A stretch of DNA of 38,916 bases. Origin: an uncultured Ruminococcus sp. (lineage in GTDB: Bacteria > Bacillota > Clostridia > Oscillospirales > Ruminococcaceae). The first letter of the stretch is position 1, and each line of letters starts with the position of its first letter. The stretch covers positions 1 through 38,916 of the forward strand of contig CALXIQ010000009.1 of the NCBI GenBank assembly GCA_944388405.1. The letters are read 5' to 3'. Shown in pieces: positions 17,039 to 25,178 of this stretch. The notes beneath the pieces are model-generated. The model was not told the origin of the DNA. It was given only the letters and a program-made list of their open reading frames with translations, and did not search any database. The position numbers and the translations under genes are program-made.

Positions 17039-18793
17039 TTAAACGCTGAACTGTGAGTTATAAAGGTCGGCGTAAAAACCGTTTTTATCCATAAGCTCTT
17101 TATGAGTGCCTTGCTCAATTATATGACCGGCATTCATTACCAGAATGCAGTCGGCTTCCTTTATCGTAGAAAGGCGGTGAGCTATAATAAAGCTTGTTCT
17201 GCCTTTCATCATTTCGTGAAAAGTCTGCTGAATTAAAATTTCTGTTCTGGTGTCGATAGAGGAGGTGGCTTCGTCAAGAATAAGCATGGGCGGCAAAGCA
17301 AGCATTACCCTTGCAATACACAAAAGCTGTTTTTGTCCCTGAGAAAGTGTACCGCCGTCCTCGGATATAACAGTGTCGTAGCCGTTTGGCAGTCTTTTTA
17401 TAAATCCGTGACAATGGGCGGCTTTGGCGGCGGAGGTTATCTCATCAATAGAGGCGTCCGGCTTTCCGTAAGCGATGTTATCACGTATCGTTCCGGTTTT
17501 TAGCCAGGTTTCCTGCAAAACCATTCCGTACATAGACCGCAGGGAATCACGTGTGCACTGCTTTATCGGCACAGAGCTTACAATTATCTCACCTTTGGTG
17601 ACATCATAAAACCTCATCAGTAGGTTTATTACAGTGGTTTTTCCGCAGCCGGTAGGACCTACTATCGCTATCCTCTGACCGGATTTTACCGATATATTGA
17701 AGTTTTCTATCAAAGGAACGTCGGGATTGTAGGAAAAGCATACGTTTTCGGCTTTCAGCGTACCGTCAACCTTTTCAAGGGTTACGGCGTCTGGACTGTC
17801 GGGGATCTCCGCAGGCTCGTCGATTATCTCAAACACTCTCTTTGCTGAAGCGAATGCGCTTTGAAGCTCGGTTATAACGCCTGAGATTTCATTAAAAGGT
17901 TTGGTGTACTGGTTGGCGTAGGTAAGAAAGCAGGAAAGCTGTCCCACTGAGAAACCGCCGCCTATTGCGGCAAATGCGCCGATGATGCCGACACTTGTAT
18001 ACACCAGACCATTTATAAAACGTGTGCAGGGATTTGTCAGGGAGGAGAAAAAGGTAGCTTTTACTCCAACCTGCTGAAGATTTTTGTTGAGCACATCAAA
18101 TTTTGCTTCCGATTCGTTTTCATAAGCAAACGCCTTTACCACCTTCTGATTGCCCACCATTTCTTCCACAAGGGACGTCATATCGCCTCTTGCTTCCGAC
18201 TGTTTCTGAAAAAGCCTGAAGGTGTTTTTGGCGATAAACCTTGCAACAAAAAGCGAAACAGGCGTTATAACAACAACGATAAGAGTTATTCTGACATTTA
18301 TCGAAAGCATAAAGAAAAGCGTGCCGAAGATTGTGACGATTCCCGTGAAAAGCTGAGCGAAGCCCATAAGCAAGCCGTCGGAAATCTGCTCCACATCGGT
18401 GACAAGTCGACTCATAATATCTCCGTGGGGATGACTGTCAATATATTTCAATGGCAGCTTTTGCAGATTTTTAAAAGCGTCATTGCGTATGTCCCTTACC
18501 GTATTGTAGGTTACCTTGTTGGTGCAAAGGGACATAAGCCACTGGGAAACACCTGTTATTGCAACCACAATTGCAAGCTTAATCAGAATAGGCACAAGAC
18601 CCTCAAAATCAACGTTGCCCTCTTCAATAATAAGGTCGATTCCGTCGCCCATAAGAATGGGAGCATAAAGAGTGGCGGCAACAGAAATCACCGATAGTAC
18701 AAGCGCCATTACAAGCAGCCAGACATGAGGTCCGGCGTATCTCATAAGGGGCTTGAAAATCGAATCCTTGCCGGTAGATTTTTTCTTACTCAT
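17039..18793 (-). CDS. ABC exporter subunit with canonical ATPase site
   Basis: A 584-residue half-transporter: six-helix membrane domain (about residues 20-320) fused to an ATPase domain. Walker A is GPTGCGKTT, Walker B ends in LDEATSS with catalytic Glu508, and the switch is IAHRLST, all canonical; its signature is LSQGQ rather than LSGGQ. It pairs with the upstream gene as a heterodimer of the BmrCD/LmrCD/TM287-288 type, exporting drugs, peptides or lipids; the substrate cannot be told. I chose ATG 18793, which follows AGGAGG by 9 bases and overlaps the upstream stop by 8; the longer frame to 18889 lies inside the upstream gene. Confidence 0.93.
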   Translation of the reverse strand: MSKKKSTGKDSIFKPLMRYAGPHVWLLVMALVLSVISVAATLYAPILMGDGIDLIIEEGNVDFEGLVPILIKLAIVVAITGVSQWLMSLCTNKVTYNTVRDIRNDAFKNLQKLPLKYIDSHPHGDIMSRLVTDVEQISDGLLMGFAQLFTGIVTIFGTLFFMLSINVRITLIVVVITPVSLFVARFIAKNTFRLFQKQSEARGDMTSLVEEMVGNQKVVKAFAYENESEAKFDVLNKNLQQVGVKATFFSSLTNPCTRFINGLVYTSVGIIGAFAAIGGGFSVGQLSCFLTYANQYTKPFNEISGVITELQSAFASAKRVFEIIDEPAEIPDSPDAVTLEKVDGTLKAENVCFSYNPDVPLIENFNISVKSGQRIAIVGPTGCGKTTVINLLMRFYDVTKGEIIVSSVPIKQCTRDSLRSMYGMVLQETWLKTGTIRDNIAYGKPDASIDEITSAAKAAHCHGFIKRLPNGYDTVISEDGGTLSQGQKQLLCIARVMLALPPMLILDEATSSIDTRTEILIQQTFHEMMKGRTSFIIAHRLSTIKEADCILVMNAGHIIEQGTHKELMDKNGFYADLYNSQFSV

Positions 18794-20525
18794 TTTCAGC
18801 CACCTCCTCTGCGGAAAGCTGCGACAGGCAGATTTCCTTGTATACCTTGCAGTTTTTAAACAGCTGACTGTGAGTGCCGATTCCGGCAACTTCGCCGTCG
18901 TCCAGCACTATTATTTTATCTGCGTTTCGTATTGAAGAAATACGCTGTGAAACGATAAACACCGTCATATCCTTGGTCTTTTCGGCTATCGTCTTTCTCA
19001 GCCGTGCGTCTGTGGCAAGGTCAAGAGCAGAAGCTGAGTCGTCAAGCACCAGTATTTCGGGATTTCCCACCAGAGCCCTTGCTATGGTAAGCCGCTGACG
19101 CTGACCTCCCGAAAGGTTTTTGCCGTCCTGAAGAATCATATAATCAAGCTTCTGTGGCTTTTCGTTTACAAAATCCAGAGCCTGAGCAATTTCCAGCGCC
19201 CGGCAGATTTCCTCGTCTGAAGCGTTTTTATCACGCCACTGCATATTCTCCCGTATCGTGCCCTTGAAAAGCACGGCTTTCTGAGGAACCATGCCCACCT
19301 TGTGACGAAGCTGTTCAAAGGAATATTCGCTGACTTCGTGACCGTCAACGGTAAGTTTACCGCTCTGATACTGATAAAACCTGGGGATAAGGTTTATCAG
19401 CGTGGATTTTCCTGCGCCCGTTCCGCCGATAACTCCAATTGTTTCACCCTTGGCGGCGGTAAAGGTTACGTGGCTTAGGGCAGGTTCGTCTGATTCGTTG
19501 TAAGCGAAGGTAACATCTTTAAACTCAACCGCAAGGGCATTGTCCTTCGGCGTCAGGGGCTTTGCGTTTTCATCGGTTATTGACGGCTTGCATGCGAACA
19601 CCTCGTTTATTCTCACGGAGGACGCCTGAGCCTTGGTTATGGAAGTAATCAAAAGGGCAACCGCCAGCAGCGCAAGAAGTATCTGATTCATGTAGCTTGT
19701 GAGGGCAATAAGCTCACCCTGAGTAATGCCGCCGATATTGACGTCGATTCCGCCAAACCAGATGATTGCGATAATAGCAACATAAACTATAACATAAGTA
19801 CAGGGATTCATAAGGGCGGAAATTCTTCCTGCCTTTATCTGAAGGTCAAACAGCTGGTCCGCATTGTCGTGAAATTCCTGTTCTTCGTTTTTCTGACGTG
19901 AAAAAGCTCTGATTACTCTTACGCCGGAAAGATTTTCGTTGACCATAAGAGTGGTTCTGTCCAGCTTTTTCTGAATTGTCTTGAACATTGGAACGGTTTT
20001 GGTCATAACCAGATATATTACCAGTCCCAGAACGGGGGAGGCTATGAGGAAAATAAGCGTCAGCTTTACCGAAATGGTAAAAGCCATTATAATAGAACCG
20101 ATAACAATAAAAGGCGACCTGAGAAAAAGTCTTAGCAGCATATTTACGCCTGTCTGCGCCTGATTTATGTCAACGGTCATTCGTGTCACCAGCGTTGCGC
20201 TTCCTATTTTATCAATCTCTGAGTGGGAAAGGGTGTTGATGTGCCGATAAAGGTCACGTCTAAGCTCGGTTCCGAATCCCAGGGCGGCTTTTGCGGCAAA
20301 ATACTGTGCGGTAAGAGAGCATGCCAGTCCCAGCACTCCCAACAGTACCAGTATAATACCCATGTTGATTATATACCCTCTGTCGGCATCGGAAATTCCC
20401 ACGTCGATGATATTTGCCATAACTAAAGGAACCGCCAGCTCAAAGCAGGCTTCAATAAGCTTGAAAAGCGGTCCCACTATGCTTTGAAGCTTATAGTTTT
20501 TAAGATACTTAAAAAGCTTTAACAA
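18786..20525 (-). CDS. ABC exporter subunit with degenerate ATPase site
   Basis: A 579-residue half-transporter, first gene of the two-gene exporter operon. It has a six-helix membrane domain and an ATPase domain with Walker A GGTGAGKST and signature LSGGQ. The catalytic Glu is replaced by Asp496 (LDDSAS) and the switch His by Gln527 (VSQRISS). Its non-canonical site would face the LSQGQ signature of the partner, and the partner's good site would face this LSGGQ, exactly the asymmetry known in heterodimeric exporters. The start is TTG 20525, about 8 bases after AGAGGAG. Confidence 0.93.
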   Translation of the reverse strand: MLKLFKYLKNYKLQSIVGPLFKLIEACFELAVPLVMANIIDVGISDADRGYIINMGIILVLLGVLGLACSLTAQYFAAKAALGFGTELRRDLYRHINTLSHSEIDKIGSATLVTRMTVDINQAQTGVNMLLRLFLRSPFIVIGSIIMAFTISVKLTLIFLIASPVLGLVIYLVMTKTVPMFKTIQKKLDRTTLMVNENLSGVRVIRAFSRQKNEEQEFHDNADQLFDLQIKAGRISALMNPCTYVIVYVAIIAIIWFGGIDVNIGGITQGELIALTSYMNQILLALLAVALLITSITKAQASSVRINEVFACKPSITDENAKPLTPKDNALAVEFKDVTFAYNESDEPALSHVTFTAAKGETIGVIGGTGAGKSTLINLIPRFYQYQSGKLTVDGHEVSEYSFEQLRHKVGMVPQKAVLFKGTIRENMQWRDKNASDEEICRALEIAQALDFVNEKPQKLDYMILQDGKNLSGGQRQRLTIARALVGNPEILVLDDSASALDLATDARLRKTIAEKTKDMTVFIVSQRISSIRNADKIIVLDDGEVAGIGTHSQLFKNCKVYKEICLSQLSAEEVAENE

Positions 20526-20640
20526 AATGATTCTCCTCTTTTAACTTGCGTTGCCTGATTTAGCTGCATATGAGTTGCTTGATTGGGAAATACGGCGTTT
20601 TGTCAGGCAATGGCATAAATATTTTTTCAGACATAAAGTT

Positions 20641-20670
20641 AGTATACCATAAAATTATAGCTTGTGGTAA
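20641..20670 (-). promoter_or_regulatory. Probable promoter of the ABC exporter operon
   Basis: On the minus strand an extended -10 (TGGTATACT, 20641-20649) has a moderate -35 TTACCA (20665-20670) 18 bases away. It mirrors the divergent promoter. Confidence 0.55.
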
Positions 20671-20678
20671 TATCTATA

Positions 20679-20707
20679 TTGCAATTTTGTTAATTTTGTG
20701 GTATACT
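20679..20707 (+). promoter_or_regulatory. Promoter of the PAP2 phosphatase gene
   Basis: TTGCAA at 20679-20684, a 17-base spacer and the extended -10 TGGTATACT (hexamer 20702-20707). Confidence 0.7.
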
Positions 20708-20787
20708 ATATCAATCGCTCAAGAATGCAAGGCGTATTGTATGAAATCCGTAAGCAATTAGGTTTGATTTGAACGGAGGGGTAATTT

Positions 20788-21363
20788 ATGATTGAGGTTG
20801 TCACAAATATAGATTTTGCAATACTTGACCTTATCCAGAAGCTGCACAACAGGGTGCTTGATTTTATTATGGAGGCGCTTACCCTGTCGGGAAATAACGG
20901 ATATATATGGATTGCAGTTTGCTTGCTGCTAATATGCATACCAAAAACCCGCAAGATAGGTTTATTTGCGGCAGTTACGCTGCTGGTTGAGTGGATTCTC
21001 AACGACTGGATACTGAAAGAAATAATAGCAAGGGAGCGTCCGTTTATACAGAACAGCGGCATTGACCTTATAATACATCAGCCAAGCGGCTATTCCTTCC
21101 CTTCGGGACATTCTGCTTCCTCTTTTGCCGTTGCCACCGCCATATTTATGCATAGCAAAAAGCTGGGAATACCTGCGTATATTTTAGCATCGCTTATAGC
21201 GTTTTCAAGGCTTTATTTTTACGTGCATTTCCCGTCGGACGTTATAGCGGGAATTTTATTTGGAACGCTGATTGCGGTTGGCATGAACAAGCTGCTGAAT
21301 TTTATTTTGGAAAGAGTAAAAAAGCATAAAATTTCTGAAAAACAATCGGCAAACTCAGACTGA
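20788..21363 (+). CDS. PAP2-family membrane phosphatase
   Basis: A 191-residue integral membrane phosphatase of the PAP2 superfamily, similar in build to BcrC-type undecaprenyl-pyrophosphate phosphatases that recycle the lipid carrier for wall synthesis. All three motifs are intact: K-x6-RP (KEIIARERP), PSGHS, and SR-x5-H-x3-D (SRLYFYVHFPSD). Hydrophobic helices flank them. A GGAGGGG ribosome binding site precedes the ATG. A C-terminal polar tail (about residues 175-191) is rich in Lys and Ser. Substrate assignment is inferred. It is divergent from the ABC exporter and monocistronic. Confidence 0.88.
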   Translation: MIEVVTNIDFAILDLIQKLHNRVLDFIMEALTLSGNNGYIWIAVCLLLICIPKTRKIGLFAAVTLLVEWILNDWILKEIIARERPFIQNSGIDLIIHQPSGYSFPSGHSASSFAVATAIFMHSKKLGIPAYILASLIAFSRLYFYVHFPSDVIAGILFGTLIAVGMNKLLNFILERVKKHKISEKQSANSD

Positions 21364-21374
21364 ATCAAAACGTC

Positions 21375-21404
21375 AATCGGGCGGCAGAGGTCGCCCGATT
21401 TTTT
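21375..21404 (+). terminator. Terminator of the PAP2 gene
   Basis: A perfect 9-base-pair GC-rich stem (21375-21383 with 21392-21400) followed by Ts, 11 bases after the stop. Confidence 0.9.
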
Positions 21405-21410
21405 GTTGAA

Positions 21411-22073
21411 TTACGGCTCGTTTACGTATTTCATAAAGTCATCAAAAATTGCCCTGTAACCGTCCTCGTTAATATGCATACCTTCAATGGTATATTCTGC
21501 TTTAAGCCTGCCGCAATCATCTTTAAGGTTGCGGTTTATGTCTATATAGCGTTGATTATGCTTTTTGGCAAGCTTTTCAACCTCAGCATTTGCGGCGTTG
21601 ATTTTTTCGTTGGTGCGTATTTTCAAGCACTCCTTCATCTCATCTGATGCCGCTTCAAAATTCACCGGATAGTACGCCATAAGATATATTTCCACTCCGG
21701 GAACGGCTTGTTCGATTTCAGTTAATATTTCATCGTAATTATTCATTATTGTGCTTATTGCTATGCTTGAATCGCTTAAGTCGTTTGTGCCTATGTTTAT
21801 AAACACTCTTGACGGTTTTAAATCCAGTACGCATACGTCCAGCGCATTTTTAAGCTCCTGCGTAACAAATCCGCCGATACCACGGTTGTAGACGATTTTG
21901 TTGCTGCCTGATTCAGCTATGAATTTTTCTATCGGAAACATTTCCATAAGCGATGACCCGGCGCAGACTATCTGTCCCGGCAGGACTGACTGATTCTTTA
22001 ATCGGTAGTTTTTGATTTTCCTCAGCTTATCAACCTGAGTTTGGTCAAGTTCTTCGTATTCGGTTGTATTCAT
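21411..22073 (-). CDS. SGNH/GDSL-type esterase
   Basis: A 220-residue SGNH hydrolase, likely an esterase or acetylhydrolase acting on lipid or carbohydrate esters. The four blocks are visible: nucleophile Ser41 in AGSSL, Gly in RGIGGF, Asn in GTND, and the Asp/His pair around GMHINEDGY. There is no signal peptide, so it is cytoplasmic. GGAGG lies 7-8 bases before ATG 22073. It is divergent from a LysR regulator, which is a common sign that the regulator controls it. Confidence 0.87.
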   Translation of the reverse strand: MNTTEYEELDQTQVDKLRKIKNYRLKNQSVLPGQIVCAGSSLMEMFPIEKFIAESGSNKIVYNRGIGGFVTQELKNALDVCVLDLKPSRVFINIGTNDLSDSSIAISTIMNNYDEILTEIEQAVPGVEIYLMAYYPVNFEAASDEMKECLKIRTNEKINAANAEVEKLAKKHNQRYIDINRNLKDDCGRLKAEYTIEGMHINEDGYRAIFDDFMKYVNEP

Positions 22074-22095
22074 TGTATGACCTCCGTTTTATGTC

Positions 22096-22124
22096 TTGAA
22101 ATGCTAAAGCATATTTGTTATAAT
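22096..22124 (+). promoter_or_regulatory. Promoter of the lysR gene
   Basis: TTGAAA at 22096-22101, a 17-base spacer and extended -10 TGTTATAAT (hexamer 22119-22124). The spacer contains the palindrome ATGCTAAAGCAT (22101-22112). Confidence 0.75.
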
Positions 22125-22127
22125 ATA

Positions 22128-22149
22128 TAAGCAGGCAAAATATTGCTTA
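22128..22149. promoter_or_regulatory. Candidate LysR-type operator
   Basis: An inverted repeat TAAGCA-N10-TGCTTA, of the size and T-N11-A form used by LysR-type regulators, covers the expected transcription start of lysR and lies in the divergent intergenic region. Confidence 0.5.
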
Positions 22150-22214
22150 ATATTTATGCTCAACATATCTTTTGTCGTTTCTGACCTATATTTCACAGCA
22201 AAGGAATGATAGCC

Positions 22215-23108
22215 ATGGAACTTCAGCAATTAAAGTATTTTCAGGTCATCGCTTGCACCCAGAATATTTCCGCAGCCGCCAAGCAGCTGTATATTGCCCA
22301 GCCTTCGTTAAGTCAGACGTTAAAGCGTTTGGAAAATGAGATCGGTATGCCTTTGTTTGATAGGATCGGCAAACAAATAGTTTTGAATCATGCAGGCGAG
22401 ATTTTTCTCAAGCACGTAAATGCCGTTTTTCAGTCACTGGAAAATGCCCAGCGTGAGTTGCAGACTTATAAGGAGGATAAACTGACAACTGTTGGAATCT
22501 GTATTCAGTGTGCATCGCTGCTTATCCCGGAAATAATCGGAGAGGTACAATCAGCATATCCTGACATACAGCTTCAGCTTTTTCAGCATCCTGATATGGA
22601 CAATATTGATATGGATTTGAAAATATCGTCTGATCATACATTCACTCCGGAGCCCGACAGCATTATGCTCATGAAAGAGCCTTTAGGCATTGTTCTGCCC
22701 AAGAACCATCGCCTTTCCGATAAAGAAATTATTACCTTCAGCGATCTTTCAGCGGAGCATTTTATAAGCCTCAGTATCGGGCACGATCTTTACAATATCA
22801 TTTCATTCTACTGTAAGAAATATAATTTCAGTCCCAATATCTCCACCTATGTTGATTCACCTAATGTTATGAGAGATCTGCTCAGGATCAATTTAGGAAT
22901 AGCATTTATACCCCAGTATACCTGGGAAAGCTTTTATCACGATTCATTGGTATTTAAGCCTGTAGTAGATTTACCGATGTACAGATGCATCATACTGTCA
23001 TGGGACGAGTCTAAATATATGACACCCTCTGTTAGACGGTGCAGAGATATGATAATAGAATATTTTAAAAGCTATAATCAAAGATATCAATCAGATTCTG
23101 CTTTCTGA
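22215..23108 (+). CDS. LysR-family transcriptional regulator
   Basis: A 297-residue LysR-type regulator. The N-terminal winged helix-turn-helix (about residues 1-60) shows the classic pattern with AAAKQLYIAQPSLSQTLKRLE and the LFDR motif; the effector-binding domain fills about residues 88-295. I chose ATG 22215, 9 bases after AAAGGA; the ATG at 22206 is adjacent to it. It is divergent from the SGNH hydrolase gene, its likely target, and the operator candidate suggests autoregulation. The effector is not known. Confidence 0.92.
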   Translation: MELQQLKYFQVIACTQNISAAAKQLYIAQPSLSQTLKRLENEIGMPLFDRIGKQIVLNHAGEIFLKHVNAVFQSLENAQRELQTYKEDKLTTVGICIQCASLLIPEIIGEVQSAYPDIQLQLFQHPDMDNIDMDLKISSDHTFTPEPDSIMLMKEPLGIVLPKNHRLSDKEIITFSDLSAEHFISLSIGHDLYNIISFYCKKYNFSPNISTYVDSPNVMRDLLRINLGIAFIPQYTWESFYHDSLVFKPVVDLPMYRCIILSWDESKYMTPSVRRCRDMIIEYFKSYNQRYQSDSAF

Positions 23109-23136
23109 ATAATATTATACATCATAACTGTTATAG

Positions 23137-23180
23137 TGTAAAATATATATTTACATATATATCGATAGCTTTAAAGCTAT
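23137..23180. repeat. Palindromes after the lysR gene
   Basis: TGTAAA-N7-TTTACA (23137-23155) and the perfect 16-base palindrome ATAGCTTTAAAGCTAT (23165-23180) lie between the lysR stop and the terminator. Their role is unknown. Confidence 0.5.
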
Positions 23181-23196
23181 ATGCGTAAGATTTAAT

Positions 23197-23242
23197 AAAG
23201 ACCTTTATTCGACGGTTCAGTCGGATATAAGGTCTTTTTTTG
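23197..23242 (+). terminator. Terminator of lysR, overlapping the vanZ 3' end
   Basis: The arms AAAGACCTTTAT (23197-23208) and ATAAGGTCTTT (23227-23237) pair with one bulge and are followed by seven or more Ts. The right arm lies inside the last codons of the convergent gene. Confidence 0.75.
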
Positions 23243-23711
23243 TTTTTGTACGCTTTTTAGAGACAATTGCCGATACCGCCAGAGCCGCAGCTGCTCCTGC
23301 CGCCGCTCCAAGGGTGTCTATGCAAACATCCCGAAATTCGCAGCTTCTCCCGGGGATGAAATACTGATGAAGCTCGTCAGAGCAGGCGTATAAAAATCCG
23401 AAAATCACCGGAATAAAAAATCTTAACGCCTTTTTCTTTGAATTTACCGAATTGAACGCCAGCACGCCTAATATAAAATAGGCAGTGAAATGCGCCGCTT
23501 TTCGAGCAAAAAATTGCAGCGACTCTACATGGGTTTCTTGTTGCTGCGGTGTAAATTCACTGAATTCGGGCACAATAAATTCGTACACTGTCTCGATAAC
23601 TGAGCCACTGGTCTGGCTTGAAGCTTCGGAATTTTGCGACGAAAACATAAAAATAACGCCGCACCATATCAGCGTGAGTATAAAAAATATCAGCTGTCTT
23701 TTCCCTATCAT
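23217..23711 (-). CDS. VanZ-like membrane protein
   Basis: A 164-residue VanZ-like integral membrane protein; function of the family is poorly defined (VanZ itself gives teicoplanin resistance). It shows the conserved segments KAAHFTAYFILG and DELHQYFIPGR followed by a D-x3-DxxGA segment, with about four membrane helices. It starts in the last bases of cca (ATGA overlap), so it is translated by coupling with the tRNA nucleotidyltransferase. The two proteins have no obvious shared function. Confidence 0.87.
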   Translation of the reverse strand: MIGKRQLIFFILTLIWCGVIFMFSSQNSEASSQTSGSVIETVYEFIVPEFSEFTPQQQETHVESLQFFARKAAHFTAYFILGVLAFNSVNSKKKALRFFIPVIFGFLYACSDELHQYFIPGRSCEFRDVCIDTLGAAAGAAAALAVSAIVSKKRTKTKKDLISD

Positions 23712-25039
23712 AAAATTTCGTTCCTTACATATTCAAGTATTTCGTCTTTGTCGTTGTTTATTTCCTCGGAAATAACCGCCTCAAGAACACGCTTAAGTGC
23801 ATCACCTATTTCCTTGCCGCTAAGCCCCAAAGCCATCATGTCGTTTCCGTCTGCCTTTAAGTCGGATATTTTCAGACAGGCGTTTTGTTCCTCAAGCTCA
23901 ATAGCGATAATTGCCAGTTGGTCAAGAGCCTTTAACTTCTCCTCGCGCTTGTAGTCCGACTGAGCGTAGGTGTCAGCACGCCGCACTTCAAGGTAATCCA
24001 TAAAAAAGTCGTAGTCGTACCTTGATATAAATCGCTTTACTGCCGTTCTTTCCACGGGAATGCGGTTGTCATGCTCGCAGATAAGGTCGTGAACATACTT
24101 TATCGTATCGTTGTCGCAGCGCAGTCGGCGGAGTATTTCCACTGCCATTTCTGCGCCTGCATACTGATGCTTTTTAAAGTGATTTATACCGTTTTCATCG
24201 GTGGTTGCCATCATAGGCTTTCCGATGTCGTGAAGCAGCATTGCCAGTCTTATCTCTGCCTGTGGACGGCACAAACCCACGCTTTTGCAGATATGCTCCC
24301 ACACATCAAGGCAGTGATGAGGATTGTTCTGGGGAAATTTAAAGCATGGGATTATTTCAGGTATAAACACTGCGATAATTTCACCATATTCCAAAAGAAC
24401 CTCATCTGCATTTTTGCCGCACACCAGCTTTTTCAGCTCGGAAAATATCCTTTCCGGCGAAATATATCGCAAAAGCTCCTTTTGAGAAAAAACTGCCCGC
24501 TTTGTGTCGCCTTCCAGACCAAAGCCCAGCACCGATGAAAAGCGTATCGCTCGCAGTATCCTTAAAGCGTCCTCCTCAAATCGTGCGGCGGGATTTCCTA
24601 CGCATCTGATGATTTTGTTTTTTAAGTCAGCCTCTCCGCCGAAAATGTCGATAAGCCCCCTCTTTGGATTGTAGCACACGGCATTTATTGTAAAATCTCT
24701 TCGCTCAAGGTCGCCTTTTAAATCGCTGATAAACTCCACCTTGTCGGGGCGTCGGTGGTCGGCATAGCTGCCGTCGCTGCGGAAGGTTGTGATTTCAACG
24801 GGGTTTTTGTCTATTATAACGGTAAGCGTGCCATGCTTAAGCCCTGTTTCTATAGTATAGTAATCGCAAAACACCTGCTTAAGCTGAGAGGGGAGAGCAT
24901 TGGTGCAGATGTCCCAGTCGTACGGCTTTTTGCCTATAAGGCTGTCACGAACGCAGCCGCCTACACAGTAAGCTTCATAACCGCCTTGCTCAAGCAATCT
25001 GATTGCCGTAACTGCAAAATCAGGCACATTTATTTCCAT
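23708..25039 (-). CDS. cca: CCA-adding tRNA nucleotidyltransferase
   Basis: Class II tRNA nucleotidyltransferase, which builds or repairs the 3' CCA of tRNA. The head motif is GGCVRDSLIG and the metal-binding DxD is in YDWDIC; the RRDFTIN motif and the nucleotide-recognition region with EEDALRILRAIRF follow. A C-terminal HD-type segment (LLHDIGKP, about residues 250-300) may add phosphohydrolase activity. Length is 443 residues. I chose ATG 25039 because AAGGAGAGG stands upstream; the in-frame ATG at 25111 is unsupported. The stop overlaps the vanZ-like start. Confidence 0.94.
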   Translation of the reverse strand: MEINVPDFAVTAIRLLEQGGYEAYCVGGCVRDSLIGKKPYDWDICTNALPSQLKQVFCDYYTIETGLKHGTLTVIIDKNPVEITTFRSDGSYADHRRPDKVEFISDLKGDLERRDFTINAVCYNPKRGLIDIFGGEADLKNKIIRCVGNPAARFEEDALRILRAIRFSSVLGFGLEGDTKRAVFSQKELLRYISPERIFSELKKLVCGKNADEVLLEYGEIIAVFIPEIIPCFKFPQNNPHHCLDVWEHICKSVGLCRPQAEIRLAMLLHDIGKPMMATTDENGINHFKKHQYAGAEMAVEILRRLRCDNDTIKYVHDLICEHDNRIPVERTAVKRFISRYDYDFFMDYLEVRRADTYAQSDYKREEKLKALDQLAIIAIELEEQNACLKISDLKADGNDMMALGLSGKEIGDALKRVLEAVISEEINNDKDEILEYVRNEIL

Positions 25040-25062
25040 TGAAATCCTCTCCTTTCCTAAAA

Positions 25063-25089
25063 ATTCTGCATATTTTGCTGTGGCAGAAT
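25063..25089. repeat. Inverted repeat between cca and the lnt-like gene
   Basis: ATTCTGC at 25063-25069 and GCAGAAT at 25083-25089 form a 7-base inverted repeat in the divergent intergenic region. It may be an operator or part of the cca leader. No strong promoter was recognised here. Confidence 0.35.
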
Positions 25090-25178
25090 GATGCGTCATA
25101 TTTATAAACACAAGTTTTTTGGGGAATATTAATTATACTTCAAGGTAAAAATCTCAGCGTATAAGGCAGGTGTGAACT

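Noticed and set aside
20570..20761. 63-codon plus-strand ORF between the ABC exporter and PAP2 genes
   Set aside because: No ribosome binding site, no familiar motif, and it covers the divergent promoters.
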